19,058 nucleotides of DNA, from positions 3,396,978 through 3,416,035 of the forward strand of contig LS998015.1 of NCBI GenBank assembly GCA_900498245.1. The letters are read 5' to 3'. The DNA comes from Candidatus Zixiibacteriota bacterium. GTDB taxonomy: Bacteria; Zixibacteria; MSB-5A5; GN15; PGXB01. This document shows, one piece after another, positions 7,301 to 15,556 of the stretch (positions are counted from its first letter, which is position 1; each line of letters starts with the position of its first letter). The notes under the pieces were generated by a model, which saw nothing but the letters and a program-made list of their open reading frames with translations, had not been told where the DNA came from and did not search any database. The translations under genes and the position numbers were made by a program.

Positions 7301-7495
7301 GGAAAAAGTTGCAGGAATGTTCAACCAAAACCAAATTTGTTTCGAGTCTTATTGTCGATGTAACATGATGGAATACAGGAGATTATGGCGCCATGGCGTC
7401 AATTTCGCCAAAATCGATTATTTTACAGCGACCATTAGAAATGGCCCAAAATTGTCACTTTTCTAAATCACACTGTCAAAGGCGGATACATTGTC

Positions 7496-8239
7496 TTATT
7501 TCTTTCCCCCTGTCAGCGATTTGCCCAAATCCTTCAGTTTATCGGTCGCTTCGGTTTTGATCTCCTCAATACCTTGATCTTTCAAACTGGAGAGATCCTT
7601 TCCGAATCCATCGGGAAGCAAACCGCTCCCGGATGCCAGCGCTTTGGAGACGAGGGTCTTCACAACGGTAGCCGTTATTTCACTTATTTTGGCGCCATTG
7701 TCGCTTCCGATATCGCGCAAAGTGAAGTTGTCGAGTTTAAACGACTTCTCCGCCTTTTTTCCCAGAAGGCTTAGCGAGCCATTTACACTGATATCCCTGA
7801 GGGCCACAAGCCCGATGCGGAATTTTTGAGACTCTCCCGAAGAGGAGATATCCATCTTTTTAATATTGTCCAGAAGCACCTGATAGTTGCCTTTTTTGTC
7901 GATTTGCTCGAGATTGAGCGCAACTCCCTCTATTACGAAAGAATCGATTTTGACCTCTTTGTCCAGAATGGAACCGGTCTCTACCGCCAATATTCCCTTC
8001 TTCAGGGACATGAAATCACTGGTCCCAAAACCTTCGGGATTCTTGATTTCGAGATTATTAAGTTTCAAACTGCCGCCGCCTATATTGAGGAACGCCGAGC
8101 CGAGATCAGTTTCGACACCGAGAGCATAAGTGCCCCCGGCCTCAACCGCCTTCTTAACCAGGGTGTTGCGGACAAAGTAGGCGATTATCGGTACCGCAAT
8201 TAAGACGACAATGATTGCCAAAATGATTTTCTTTAACAT
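7496..8239 (-). CDS. AsmA-like membrane-anchored envelope protein
   Basis: A 247-residue protein starting with a single hydrophobic helix (about 4-24, ILAIIVVLIAVPIIAYFV). The rest is rich in alternating beta strands of the AsmA/TamB kind: 'GSLKLNNLEIKNPEGF', 'VKIDSFVIEGVALNLEQ', 'KFRIGLVALRDISVNG' and 'SFKLDNFTLRDIG'. AsmA-like proteins are inner-membrane-anchored, act in the periplasm and are linked to outer-membrane biogenesis or lipid transport. This one is much shorter than E. coli AsmA (about 617 residues), so it resembles only the N-terminal repeat region. The tail (LKDQGIEEIKTEATDKLKDLGKSL) is an amphipathic helix. An ideal AGGAGGTG Shine-Dalgarno site precedes ATG 8239. Divergent from the DUF488 gene. 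Family assignment is by pattern, without alignment. Confidence 0.7.
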   Translation of the reverse strand: MLKKIILAIIVVLIAVPIIAYFVRNTLVKKAVEAGGTYALGVETDLGSAFLNIGGGSLKLNNLEIKNPEGFGTSDFMSLKKGILAVETGSILDKEVKIDSFVIEGVALNLEQIDKKGNYQVLLDNIKKMDISSSGESQKFRIGLVALRDISVNGSLSLLGKKAEKSFKLDNFTLRDIGSDNGAKISEITATVVKTLVSKALASGSGLLPDGFGKDLSSLKDQGIEEIKTEATDKLKDLGKSLTGGKK

Positions 8240-8462
8240 AAGGACACCTCCTGCCTTCGAATTTCGTAACGAATTGATCCACGATTCCGCCCCTTTACCG
8301 AGGACTCCGGGAATCGACTTTTATCCGGATTAATTTCAATCTTTTATTAAATCAAAGCATTATGACTATCTACATCAAATTAAAAATGTTTAATACGACA
8401 ATTTTCAATCTAGAAAAATTCTTTTATGGGAACTTGGCCCAATATTCAATATTATTATACAC

Positions 8463-8810
8463 ATGAACATAAAGATCAAGAGAATCTACGAAGCACCTCA
8501 TCCGGATGACGGCTATCGGGTTCTGGTAGACCGCCTGTGGCCGCGGGGTCTTTCCAAGGAAAAGGCTCAAATCGATGAATGGGCCAAAGAGATATCGCCA
8601 TCGAATGAACTTCGCAAGTGGTTCCACGCCAATCGGACCAAATGGGCCGAATTTAGAAGAAGATATTTTGCCGAACTTGAGGAAAAGAGGGTAATACTTG
8701 ATGCCCTGGCCAAACGAGCCAGGCGAAATCAAGTTACTCTCTTATATTCATCTACGGAGGTTGCGAACAATAACGCAACGGCGTTGGCGGACTATTTAAA
8801 GCAATTATAA
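8463..8810 (+). CDS. DUF488 family protein (YeaO-like)
   Basis: A 115-residue cytoplasmic protein matching the DUF488/YeaO family along its full length. The signature is at the start, IKRIYEAPHPDDGYRVLVDRLWPRG (5-29), then SKEKAQIDEWAKEISPSNELRKWFH, and 'VTLLYSSTEVANNNA' near the C-terminus. The biochemical role of the family is not established. The start is fixed by homology, because the family motif begins immediately. No Shine-Dalgarno site is visible upstream; the bases before ATG are AT-rich (attattatacac). It is divergent from the AsmA-like gene across 223 bp and convergent with the GH15 gene across 63 bp. Confidence 0.9.
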   Translation: MNIKIKRIYEAPHPDDGYRVLVDRLWPRGLSKEKAQIDEWAKEISPSNELRKWFHANRTKWAEFRRRYFAELEEKRVILDALAKRARRNQVTLLYSSTEVANNNATALADYLKQL

Positions 8811-8873
8811 TCCCGGTTTTGTCCGGCTCAAAGTAATTTGAATCGCAATTCCCGGTCGAAATAGCGCTACCGG

Positions 8874-11291
8874 CTAAATGTCATCCGAAACCACGTTGAC
8901 TTCATAATCAACACCTTCCCATCGCCGGGCCGCGGGCCAATATATGGTGAAAATAATTTTCCTGTCCGCCTCAAGATGTTCTGTTTCCAAATCTACCAGA
9001 TGAACCCCGATTCCCGTATCGGTGGACAGTGAATCATGTACTGTTTTCCAGTTATCGTCGCTCCAGTGAACTCTCGCCGGACTCAAGGTCTCGATTCGCA
9101 AATTTTCACCGCGCCGGATCACTCGACATTTGTGATTGAATCTCCAAATAGCCAGGCGCGATTCGATCTTATCTACCAGATATCGCTTAACTGTCTGCCC
9201 TGGCATATCAAAAACGCGCCCATTATCGATTGATCTTTTCAATTTTAGATACTCGGTATGCGCCCATACTAACGGCATGGCCGATCCCGACGGGCGGCCG
9301 AACTCCAATTCCCGCGATATGATATCGGGTGATTCCCAAATTTGCTCGGGAATCAGTCCGGTTTCACCGGCGAAACTTTCCATGGCCCGCTTCATCCTTT
9401 TGGCCCCTTCAATGTCACCGGCGGCCAGGTAATAATGTCCGCGCTCCCCGCTCAAAAGCGGCCAGGCCCGCCCGATACCGGAGCCGTCGAACGGTCGACC
9501 ATCTTCATGCTCGCCATAACCATCATCGTTGTATCTTCGCCAGGCGGGCCCGGTCGGAGTTTCGACTTTTAAGAGCGAATCTATTGCCTTAAGTGTCCCA
9601 ATTATCTTCGGATCATCCGGGGCCCGCAATCCGAAGCGGACCAGCGCCAGAGCATCCGGACTGATTATATGTGCGGCCTCCTGAAGATCGGAACCGAGCG
9701 GACGATTCTTAATGGGGACAAACCCAAGTACCGGAGATGAACCGTCGGCCGACTCCGGCGGGGCGATTCTAACATAGTAACCATCTATCCCCAGCCGTCT
9801 GGCCAAATCGGTGTCCCTCACGTAGGTCCAGCGCTCAATTTGCGAGTTCCAAGCATCGGCGGTTTCCCGCAAATACGACGCCACTTTATTCTCCCGGTTC
9901 GTGTCAGCGAAATCAGCGGCGGCCAGAAGAGCCGAAATTTCCACCGCCAGTGTGAACGGTGAAAATCCGGGGTCTTCCTCCCACCGATCCTGCTGAGTAA
10001 CGGGGCCGTTGCAGATAATATATCGAGCGGCCCGCCGTATCATCGGCCAAAATTGTTTTATATCTTCGGGCTCCAGGGCCTTCTCCCGCAGCGCCAGATC
10101 CACCAGGAGTATAGGAAAGGCGGTCTCGTCCATTTGCGAGCCCGACCAGTACGGTGTCCCATCCAGCCACATGTTTTGGGGCCAATGCCCGTCGGCTTCC
10201 TGCGTCGCCATCAGATATTTCAAAGAGCGCCGGGCATCTTCTCGCGCTCCAATCGCCAAAAGACCGCCCGCCGTCTCCACCATATCCCGGGGCCATACCA
10301 GATGATAGCCTCCAAGATCATCATCCCCTTTGTTAAATCCCCAGGGTATGGAAAGGCTGGCGATAATACCGCCCGGGAATCGCTTCGCTTCATGCATTTT
10401 TAGAACCGCTGCACTTATAGCCTCCATGTCTTTGTCATTATTCAAACGGTCTCTCTTTCGCCCCAGGGTGGCGTAAAATCTCCGCCATCCTTCAAGATAA
10501 ATATCTCTCATTGCATCATAACCGTCAAGCAAACTGGCCGCCGCCCGGTGACCGGCTTCCGCCGCATTGGTTCCAAATCCGATCACAAGTACAAAAGTAT
10601 TACCCGCTGCCGGCATCCAATCGATTTCTGCCGTCAGGGCAACATTACCGTCTTCGGCTCTCTCGAATTGCCATTGCATCGATTTATGATTGGCCAGATC
10701 TTGCCAGCCATCGGAAAATCCGACAAACCCGACCGAACGGGCCTTCCATCCCACGGAAGCGGCCAGGGCCAGAGCAATCCCGTCGCGCTGAGCAAAAAGC
10801 ATCGGCCGACCCTTGAAATCGCCCAGCCAGGCGCTGTTCCCGGCGCCGCGGTTGCCAAGATGGGGGGCCAGAAGGACATGCAAACGATAGAGCTTGGCCC
10901 TCTCCGTCAGCGGTACGAACCTCGTCCGCTGCAAAACCGCATCACGTTTCGGATCGGAGATTATTTCTTTTTCAATGCGATAGTTTCCCTGATGACAATT
11001 ATTGATTATGCGAAAAGCCGGTATGGCCCCTTCGAGATACTCGATTGAACTAACAGTATGGCGCTTTTCCTCAGAAAAGAAATCGCGACCGTCGGTAACA
11101 ATCATTCCCATATCTCGGATGCAGGCTTGATCGATTCGAGGATAATAGATTTCATTAAAAATACCATGGCTCAATGTGAACCAGACCCGGCTGGCTGATC
11201 CGATAGCGGTGCCGATTCCATTCTTGGCGCTCGAGGTCCACCGCGGTGGAATTCCCGGAGCACCAAAAGCATAATTTGCGGAAATCTTCAT
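8874..11291 (-). CDS. GH15 glucoamylase / glucodextranase-like glycoside hydrolase
   Basis: An 805-residue protein. Residues about 1-270 form a beta-sandwich N-terminal domain typical of prokaryotic GH15 enzymes. About 280-690 is the (alpha/alpha)6 barrel. Barrel landmarks are HLVWPRDM (330-337), WPQNMWLDGTPYW (370-382), RWEEDPGFSP (436-445; Glu438 is the expected general acid) and GLIPEQIWE (645-653; Glu649 the expected base). The last about 100 residues form an extra beta domain. It has no signal peptide, so it should act in the cytoplasm on glycogen, maltodextrin or another alpha-glucoside, releasing beta-D-glucose. GH15 also contains trehalases and dextran-active enzymes, so the substrate is open. 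It is the last gene of an apparent operon with glucose dehydrogenase (45-bp gap) and an aquaporin. The Shine-Dalgarno site is weak (GAGA). Confidence 0.92.
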   Translation of the reverse strand: MKISANYAFGAPGIPPRWTSSAKNGIGTAIGSASRVWFTLSHGIFNEIYYPRIDQACIRDMGMIVTDGRDFFSEEKRHTVSSIEYLEGAIPAFRIINNCHQGNYRIEKEIISDPKRDAVLQRTRFVPLTERAKLYRLHVLLAPHLGNRGAGNSAWLGDFKGRPMLFAQRDGIALALAASVGWKARSVGFVGFSDGWQDLANHKSMQWQFERAEDGNVALTAEIDWMPAAGNTFVLVIGFGTNAAEAGHRAAASLLDGYDAMRDIYLEGWRRFYATLGRKRDRLNNDKDMEAISAAVLKMHEAKRFPGGIIASLSIPWGFNKGDDDLGGYHLVWPRDMVETAGGLLAIGAREDARRSLKYLMATQEADGHWPQNMWLDGTPYWSGSQMDETAFPILLVDLALREKALEPEDIKQFWPMIRRAARYIICNGPVTQQDRWEEDPGFSPFTLAVEISALLAAADFADTNRENKVASYLRETADAWNSQIERWTYVRDTDLARRLGIDGYYVRIAPPESADGSSPVLGFVPIKNRPLGSDLQEAAHIISPDALALVRFGLRAPDDPKIIGTLKAIDSLLKVETPTGPAWRRYNDDGYGEHEDGRPFDGSGIGRAWPLLSGERGHYYLAAGDIEGAKRMKRAMESFAGETGLIPEQIWESPDIISRELEFGRPSGSAMPLVWAHTEYLKLKRSIDNGRVFDMPGQTVKRYLVDKIESRLAIWRFNHKCRVIRRGENLRIETLSPARVHWSDDNWKTVHDSLSTDTGIGVHLVDLETEHLEADRKIIFTIYWPAARRWEGVDYEVNVVSDDI

Positions 11292-11336
11292 AAAAATTTC
11301 TCAACATTAATTATTCGAAAAAACTTCCGAAGTCAT

Positions 11337-12443
11337 TTATTTCGCCCATTCGATAACCACTTTGATTTCATCCTCTGCCTGGTGCATCAGGGCGGACGCA
11401 AAATCGGTATATCGATATCGGTGCGTTATTAATTTCTCCATGTGCTTTCCCCACCGTCTATACGCCGCATAAATATCGTCAACCGCCATGGCGTAATGCT
11501 CACGGGACGCATTAACACTTCCGACCATTATCTGATTGTCCAGAACCAGTCTGCGTAGAAGGTCAGCCCCGGAGATACTCAAGGGACGGCTGCCGGAGGG
11601 AATTCCGGTGAGAACATAAATGCCGTTTAGCGCCAAACCATCAAGAAGATTGAACGCCAGACCGGGGACACCGGTGGCTTCGAAAATGAAATCCCACGGC
11701 TTCCTGCCTTTCGCCAGTTGCTCCGGTGACACCGTCCGGCCATCGATATAAGATCCGCCGATTTCCTTCAACCATTGCGGGCGGATACTCGCCTCATCGA
11801 CAATATCGACACCATCGACCTCGGCACCGCGAAGGCGCAAGGCGACGGCGGCAAGAAGTCCGATGGGCCCCAGCCCGGCAACAAGGCAGCGCCGACCCTT
11901 GAACCAATCCGAGGATTCGGGGATATCAGGCAGACGAGCGCCTTGTAGCCGAACGGCCTCATCGATTGCTTTCTCCGCCACCGAGAGCGGCTCTGTTAAA
12001 ACGCCCAGCGTGGCAATTTCGCCGGGAATCCTGACTAGATTCTGTTCATGATCAACGACATATTCCGTTTGATATCCATCCAATTTCCATATCCCTCTCT
12101 CGCGGTAGTCGCCGGAATAACACATATCAAATCTATTCAAACGACAGGCGGCACAAATCCCGCAGGATCGGCGCACGGTGAAAACTGCATAGTCACCCAC
12201 CTTCACAGTTTTGACCGCGGGCCCGGCTTCAACAACCCGTCCTACCATCTCATGCCCCATGACCAGTTCATCGTTTCCCGGGGGTGGCGCGCATCGCCCG
12301 GCGGACGCTTCTTCCCTATCAGTTCCACAGATGCCGACTTCTAGAATCTGAAGTTTTATTTCGTCCGGTGCATCTATATTTGGCTCCGGACGATCCGCGA
12401 GAGAAACCTTAGTGGTCCCCGGTATGATTGATATTGCTTTCAT
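11337..12443 (-). CDS. gdh: Zinc-dependent glucose 1-dehydrogenase (MDR family)
   Basis: A 368-residue medium-chain dehydrogenase resembling Sulfolobus/Thermoplasma glucose dehydrogenase (residues counted from ATG 12449). The catalytic-zinc region is GICGTDRE (Cys41) and GHEMVG (His66, Glu67). A structural-zinc cluster has cysteines at 96, 99, 102 and 110. The Rossmann motif AGLGPIG is at 191-197. The acidic residues after the second strand (GVDIVDE) suggest NAD+ preference, whereas archaeal homologues that use NADP+ have arginines there. It would oxidise glucose to gluconolactone, feeding a gluconate or Entner-Doudoroff route. I chose ATG 12443, because AGGGG lies nine bases upstream, over ATG 12449, where spacing would be only three. 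Between the aquaporin and GH15 genes, 44 and 45 bp away, which supports a shared transcript. Galactose or another aldose remains possible. Confidence 0.87.
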   Translation of the reverse strand: MKAISIIPGTTKVSLADRPEPNIDAPDEIKLQILEVGICGTDREEASAGRCAPPPGNDELVMGHEMVGRVVEAGPAVKTVKVGDYAVFTVRRSCGICAACRLNRFDMCYSGDYRERGIWKLDGYQTEYVVDHEQNLVRIPGEIATLGVLTEPLSVAEKAIDEAVRLQGARLPDIPESSDWFKGRRCLVAGLGPIGLLAAVALRLRGAEVDGVDIVDEASIRPQWLKEIGGSYIDGRTVSPEQLAKGRKPWDFIFEATGVPGLAFNLLDGLALNGIYVLTGIPSGSRPLSISGADLLRRLVLDNQIMVGSVNASREHYAMAVDDIYAAYRRWGKHMEKLITHRYRYTDFASALMHQAEDEIKVVIEWAK

Positions 12444-12487
12444 ATTCATTAACCCCTGTCTTAATCAACGCCCCAATATTGATGTCA

Positions 12488-13327
12488 TCATGTTTTACCC
12501 GCGGGGATCTCCTCCCGCTTAATAAAAATTTGATGCGGATCGTGATTGAAATGGTAGATTTTGGCTATTCTAATTTCAAGACGTTTCAGAAATCCGATTT
12601 CTTTGATCATGATGGCCAGTCCGGCCCCTAACAGCGGTCCCGCAAAATAAATCCACCATCCCGTCCATGCTCCTGAAATCACCGCCGGACCGAAAGTTCG
12701 CGCCGGATTGGTACTTGTCCCGGAGATAGGCGCCTCCCAATAAACCATTACGGCGTATAGAAACGGAAAAAGCAGAGGGGTCCATTTTGCCAGACGGCGG
12801 TAGCCTATAAATAGGAATAATCCCATGATAAGAGCGAAGGTCGTAATTATCTCACCAAATAAGGCCATCTTCGGTCCAAATTCCGCTCCCGGTATGGTGG
12901 CCCCAAAATTTACGCTTCGACCGATCCCGTCCCAAAATAAAAGAGGCAAAGCACCCAGAAGTGCTCCGGAAAACTGAGCCAAAATATATCCTAAGGCCAG
13001 CGGCCCGGTCATTTTTTTCAATGTCCAGAAACTGAATGTCACCGCCGGATTAATATGAGCCCCGCTTGTCTTTCCGCACCAGGAGACAGCGATCAAAGCG
13101 CCGGTAGTTCCAAAAAGAAAACCGGTCATAAGTCTTCTTATGCCCGGATCCGGAAGTAATGCCGGCAGGGGGCTGCCGTCACCAAAGAACGCTATCACTA
13201 TTGAAAGGCCGACCGAAATTAAAATTGCCGTGCCGGCGAATTCCGCGATAACGGCCTTGCGAATCCCCACCTTTCTTGTTCGAGCATGATCCCGGTTTTT
13301 CATATAAATCACGCACCGCCGATTCAT
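12488..13327 (-). CDS. Aquaporin / MIP family channel
   Basis: A 279-residue integral membrane protein of the major intrinsic protein family. Both half-helix motifs are present: SGAHINPAVT (NPA at 93-95) and SGTSTNPAR (NPA at 207-209, filter Arg210), with six hydrophobic helices. In the aromatic/arginine filter, the position equivalent to the AqpZ histidine (15 residues before the Arg) is valine (Val195). The pore may therefore be wider or more hydrophobic than a strict water channel; this rests on a hand alignment. The start is uncertain: ATG 13327 and ATG 13303 are both in frame and neither has a strong ribosome-binding site. It has a longer, basic, His-containing C-terminal tail (about 245-279). 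It is the first gene of the putative aquaporin / glucose dehydrogenase / GH15 operon. Confidence 0.92.
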   Translation of the reverse strand: MNRRCVIYMKNRDHARTRKVGIRKAVIAEFAGTAILISVGLSIVIAFFGDGSPLPALLPDPGIRRLMTGFLFGTTGALIAVSWCGKTSGAHINPAVTFSFWTLKKMTGPLALGYILAQFSGALLGALPLLFWDGIGRSVNFGATIPGAEFGPKMALFGEIITTFALIMGLFLFIGYRRLAKWTPLLFPFLYAVMVYWEAPISGTSTNPARTFGPAVISGAWTGWWIYFAGPLLGAGLAIMIKEIGFLKRLEIRIAKIYHFNHDPHQIFIKREEIPAGKT

Positions 13328-13596
13328 TTATGGCCATAGATGCCGGCCTGATAAATTTGGGCGGCATTCAATCTGTCTTCAACAATTTTAAAACGAAGTG
13401 GTTCCGTAAATGGACATCAGTTGCGATTTTTATTGATACGAACCATAATGATTTGACCCGCCTCCCGTGCAGAAAGGGTCGTGTCATCTTCGGAATGTTA
13501 ATCCCTGGAAGCCCAGACACTCCAAATTTTGAATAATAGGTCCAAATAAATGCGTCTCTTGGGAGTTGCCGCGATTTTCAACCCGGCCACGGATAT
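13328..13596. other. Intergenic region upstream of the aquaporin operon
   Basis: This 269-bp gap presumably carries the promoter for the aquaporin operon on the minus strand, but no pair of good hexamers with correct spacing could be picked out. Frames open on the plus strand here lack ribosome-binding sites and family resemblance. No terminator is evident after the YdeI-like gene. Confidence 0.4.
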
Positions 13597-14175
13597 TTAA
13601 TCATTTAATCCCTTACCCTTGAGAATATGCGTCATATATTTTTCAATGCGTGATTTTCTTGTTTTCGCTTGTTTGGGTGCGGCAAAATATAGAATGTATG
13701 CCCTTTGCCGCCCCGGCGTCAAGGCTTCAAAGGCTGTATTCAAGCGGCGGTCTTCGTCCAGTTTATTCTGCAATTCCTCAGGAATTTTGAAGTCCGCAGT
13801 TTTTTTCAATGGCACTTTCAGACCGGCCTCTTCCACGTCAATGGCTCTATCAATATAGGTTTTCAGAATCGAATCCATCTTGACTATTTCCCGAACATGG
13901 GTGAACCGAATCTGCCGCGCCGCCTGCATATTCTTTGTTTGCCGGATCAAAATGTGATCGGTATCCTTTATTAGGGCCCCTTTGAAAAATAAGAGCGCAC
14001 AGTATTCTTTAAATCCATGCATCAGAACTACATTTTTGTTCTGATATGTGTAACACGGAACACCCCACTTCAACTCCTCGGTCAGCTGGCAGCCAAGAAT
14101 AACCTTTCTCAACTTTTCAAATTCTTTCTGCCACTTTTGGGTCTTACTTAGGAATGCATCGACTTTGGGATTCAT
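13597..14175 (-). CDS. YdeI/OmpD-associated family protein with DUF1801 domain
   Basis: A 192-residue cytoplasmic protein in two parts. Residues about 15-115 resemble DUF1801 (LRKVILGCQLTEELKWGVPCYTYQNKNVVLM..., ending in IRFTHVREI). The C-terminal segment (about 130-192) carries the YdeI/OmpD-associated signature ALTPGRQRAYILYFAAPKQ followed by KTRKSRIEKYMTHILKGKG. Family members are implicated in bacteriocin or cationic-peptide resistance in enterics, but the molecular role is unknown and may differ here. Length is typical, and a GAGG Shine-Dalgarno site precedes ATG 14175. It stands alone between two non-coding stretches. Confidence 0.9.
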   Translation of the reverse strand: MNPKVDAFLSKTQKWQKEFEKLRKVILGCQLTEELKWGVPCYTYQNKNVVLMHGFKEYCALLFFKGALIKDTDHILIRQTKNMQAARQIRFTHVREIVKMDSILKTYIDRAIDVEEAGLKVPLKKTADFKIPEELQNKLDEDRRLNTAFEALTPGRQRAYILYFAAPKQAKTRKSRIEKYMTHILKGKGLND

Positions 14176-14630
14176 TTTATGCCTCTTTTATTGATTATGA
14201 TGATTTTCTGTCTTAAGGCGAGAAAATCAAAATACCATAATCAGGATTATTATATTCGATGTTGGCAATGTTTCGTCCATAAATTCATCCGTTGTGATAC
14301 GCTGAAGAGTTACTCTTCTTTACGCAAAAAGACCGGTATAACGCTATTATTTTTAACTTAAAGGAAGTAAGACAACAGAAGATATTTGGTCCCGCAAAAT
14401 TTTCAGGCGCCGGGGATGCCCTGAAAATTTCCGGGAGTCACCTGATGGCAATTCATCCCCGCGCGGGCTTCATAAATATCTGAAGCTGACTTATGAATTG
14501 CAGGCGTGCTGAATCGTAACCCCGATTAGCTTTGCGGCACCATGACTGACCGGGCATCGTGACCTGCATGCGGCGTCTCTTTGACACCAGTTATTCGCCG
14601 CATCGATTTATTTTAGAAGCCGCGCCTTCC
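14176..14630. other. 455-bp gene-free region dense in stem-loops
   Basis: No credible coding frame is present. Six stem-loops follow one another. 14304-14318: gaagag/ctcttc, 3-nt loop. 14397-14430: perfect 11-bp stem aaattttcagg/cctgaaaattt, 12-nt loop. 14448-14501: outer stem gcaattcat/atgaattgc enclosing two smaller inverted repeats. 14508-14530: aatcg/cgatt extended by gct/agc with one bulge. 14568-14603: atgcggcg/cgccgcat, 20-nt loop. 14619-14640: gccgcg/cgcggc, overlapping the stop of the next gene. None has a clear T-tract. It could be a structured RNA, a decayed mobile element or a long 3' region. Confidence 0.5.
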
Positions 14631-15191
14631 TCATCGCGGCCAGAGCCAACCGAATGTGCCGGCGGTCACCAGTCCGTAGATCAGTCCGTCAAATACTGAT
14701 ATGAGTACACTTGACCAGCTGCGGCCGTACCAAATTGATTGCTGAAGCAGGGCCAGTGAATAACCCATGAAGGCGGAACAACCGACAAAGCGAAAAACGC
14801 CCAGGTATGAAGTGCCCGGTTGTACGGCATGCCAGGCGATATAGGCCGCCAGAATGCCAATGACGATACAATAAAGGAACCAAAGGACCATGCTCTTTCC
14901 CATGCTTATCGGGCCGTTCTTCAATACTGTCATCACGATGACCGGTCCCTTGGCAAGCTTCTCGTCAAATTCCGGCGTCTTCATTTCCTTCATGGATTCG
15001 CCCCGCGGAAGAAAGTAGTCGCCGGGGGCAAGATTGAACGGCCGAAGAGCCGCCTGGATGGCGTCCTGGTCCGGCAGTTTCCTGAGGTCGTTGGCATGAT
15101 ATTTGAGGAATATATGAATGAGAGAACTGATCACGAATACAAACACGGCCGATAGCAGGATTGGTGCCCATAACATTGATAGGAATTCCAT
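14631..15191 (-). CDS. Small membrane protein of unknown function
   Basis: A 186-residue protein with one N-terminal hydrophobic helix (about 8-28), a central soluble stretch of about 70 residues (HANDLRKLPDQDAIQAALRPF... DYFLPRGESMKEMKTPEFDEKLAKGPVIVMTV), then three hydrophobic segments (about 101-122, 129-151, 160-181). I do not recognise a named family. The central 'PGDYFLPRG... EFDEKLAKGP' stretch looks like a conserved motif of an uncharacterised membrane family, but that is an impression. Translation is well supported by a GAGGAGATAACG Shine-Dalgarno region before ATG 15191. Divergent from the methyltransferase gene across a 365-bp gap. Confidence 0.75.
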   Translation of the reverse strand: MEFLSMLWAPILLSAVFVFVISSLIHIFLKYHANDLRKLPDQDAIQAALRPFNLAPGDYFLPRGESMKEMKTPEFDEKLAKGPVIVMTVLKNGPISMGKSMVLWFLYCIVIGILAAYIAWHAVQPGTSYLGVFRFVGCSAFMGYSLALLQQSIWYGRSWSSVLISVFDGLIYGLVTAGTFGWLWPR

Positions 15192-15556
15192 AATCGTTAT
15201 CTCCTCTGTCTATTTTCCATTGTTCGGCAATCAAGTTGATGACGCAAACTCGCCTGTGAACACGGCAGTTATACGATTTGCACCCCTGTCACGCAAGCAT
15301 AAAATGTTATGTGCTTGGCAGTAAGTCCATGATATTAATGAAGGGAGGAAAATCAAATCCCATATTCGCATTGCGGTCCAAGAACTTACGCCGCATTGGC
15401 GCTTGACTGTGATCCCTTTTACAGGTTAAGGGACAAATATGGCAGGGACCGAAATCGACCCCATCAAATTCCCCGATATATGGCGCGTATCTTTTGCCGG
15501 AAGGTTTCGAAGTGACCCGAGTCATGCCCTCTTGGAATGATAAACAAAATACGAGT
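15192..15556. other. 365-bp divergent intergenic region
   Basis: This region lies between the membrane protein (leftward) and the methyltransferase (rightward). It contains a bulged inverted repeat around 15295-15316 (aagcataa ... ttatgtgctt) and the first copy of a degenerate direct repeat (15351-15396). No clear promoter was identified. A 72-codon minus-strand frame at 15307-15525 contains CxxC-type cysteines but lacks a properly spaced ribosome-binding site. Confidence 0.45.
15351..15396 (+). repeat. Degenerate direct repeat, copy 1
   Basis: About 40 bases here match copy 2 at 16447-16492 with roughly seven substitutions and no gaps. The best core is catattcg-N-attgcggt-N-caagaacttacgc. 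Within it TGCGG and CCGCA can pair around a 14-base loop. In copy 2 the second arm is CTGCA, which still pairs through one G-U wobble. The copies sit on either side of the methyltransferase gene in the same orientation. Confidence 0.6.

Larger units (their letters stand above)
7150..7495. other. Intergenic regulatory region, 346 bp
   Basis: This is a gene-free stretch between two minus-strand genes. It holds the operon promoter and operator cluster described separately (7251-7300) and an AT-rich leader of about 115 bases before ATG 7149. A 10-bp palindrome atggcgccat lies at 7385-7394. A degenerate half-site atactac (7227-7233) lies within the leader. No convincing T-rich terminator is seen for the AsmA-like gene that ends at 7496. 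Confidence 0.6.

Noticed and set aside
8811-8873. Bidirectional terminator between DUF488 and GH15 genes
   Set aside because: Only a 5-bp CCGGT/ACCGG pairing and no T-tract on either side.
10548-11048. 166-codon plus-strand frame opposite the GH15 gene
   Set aside because: Antisense shadow of the well-conserved N-terminal part of the glycoside hydrolase; low-complexity composition and no start signals.
13276-13536. 86-codon plus-strand frame upstream of the aquaporin
   Set aside because: It overlaps the aquaporin start, has no ribosome-binding site and no family features.
15307-15525. 72-codon minus-strand frame with CxxC-like cysteines
   Set aside because: No usable Shine-Dalgarno spacing. 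It spans repeat copy 1, where differences between the two copies would be mostly non-synonymous in this frame, so it does not behave like a conserved protein.
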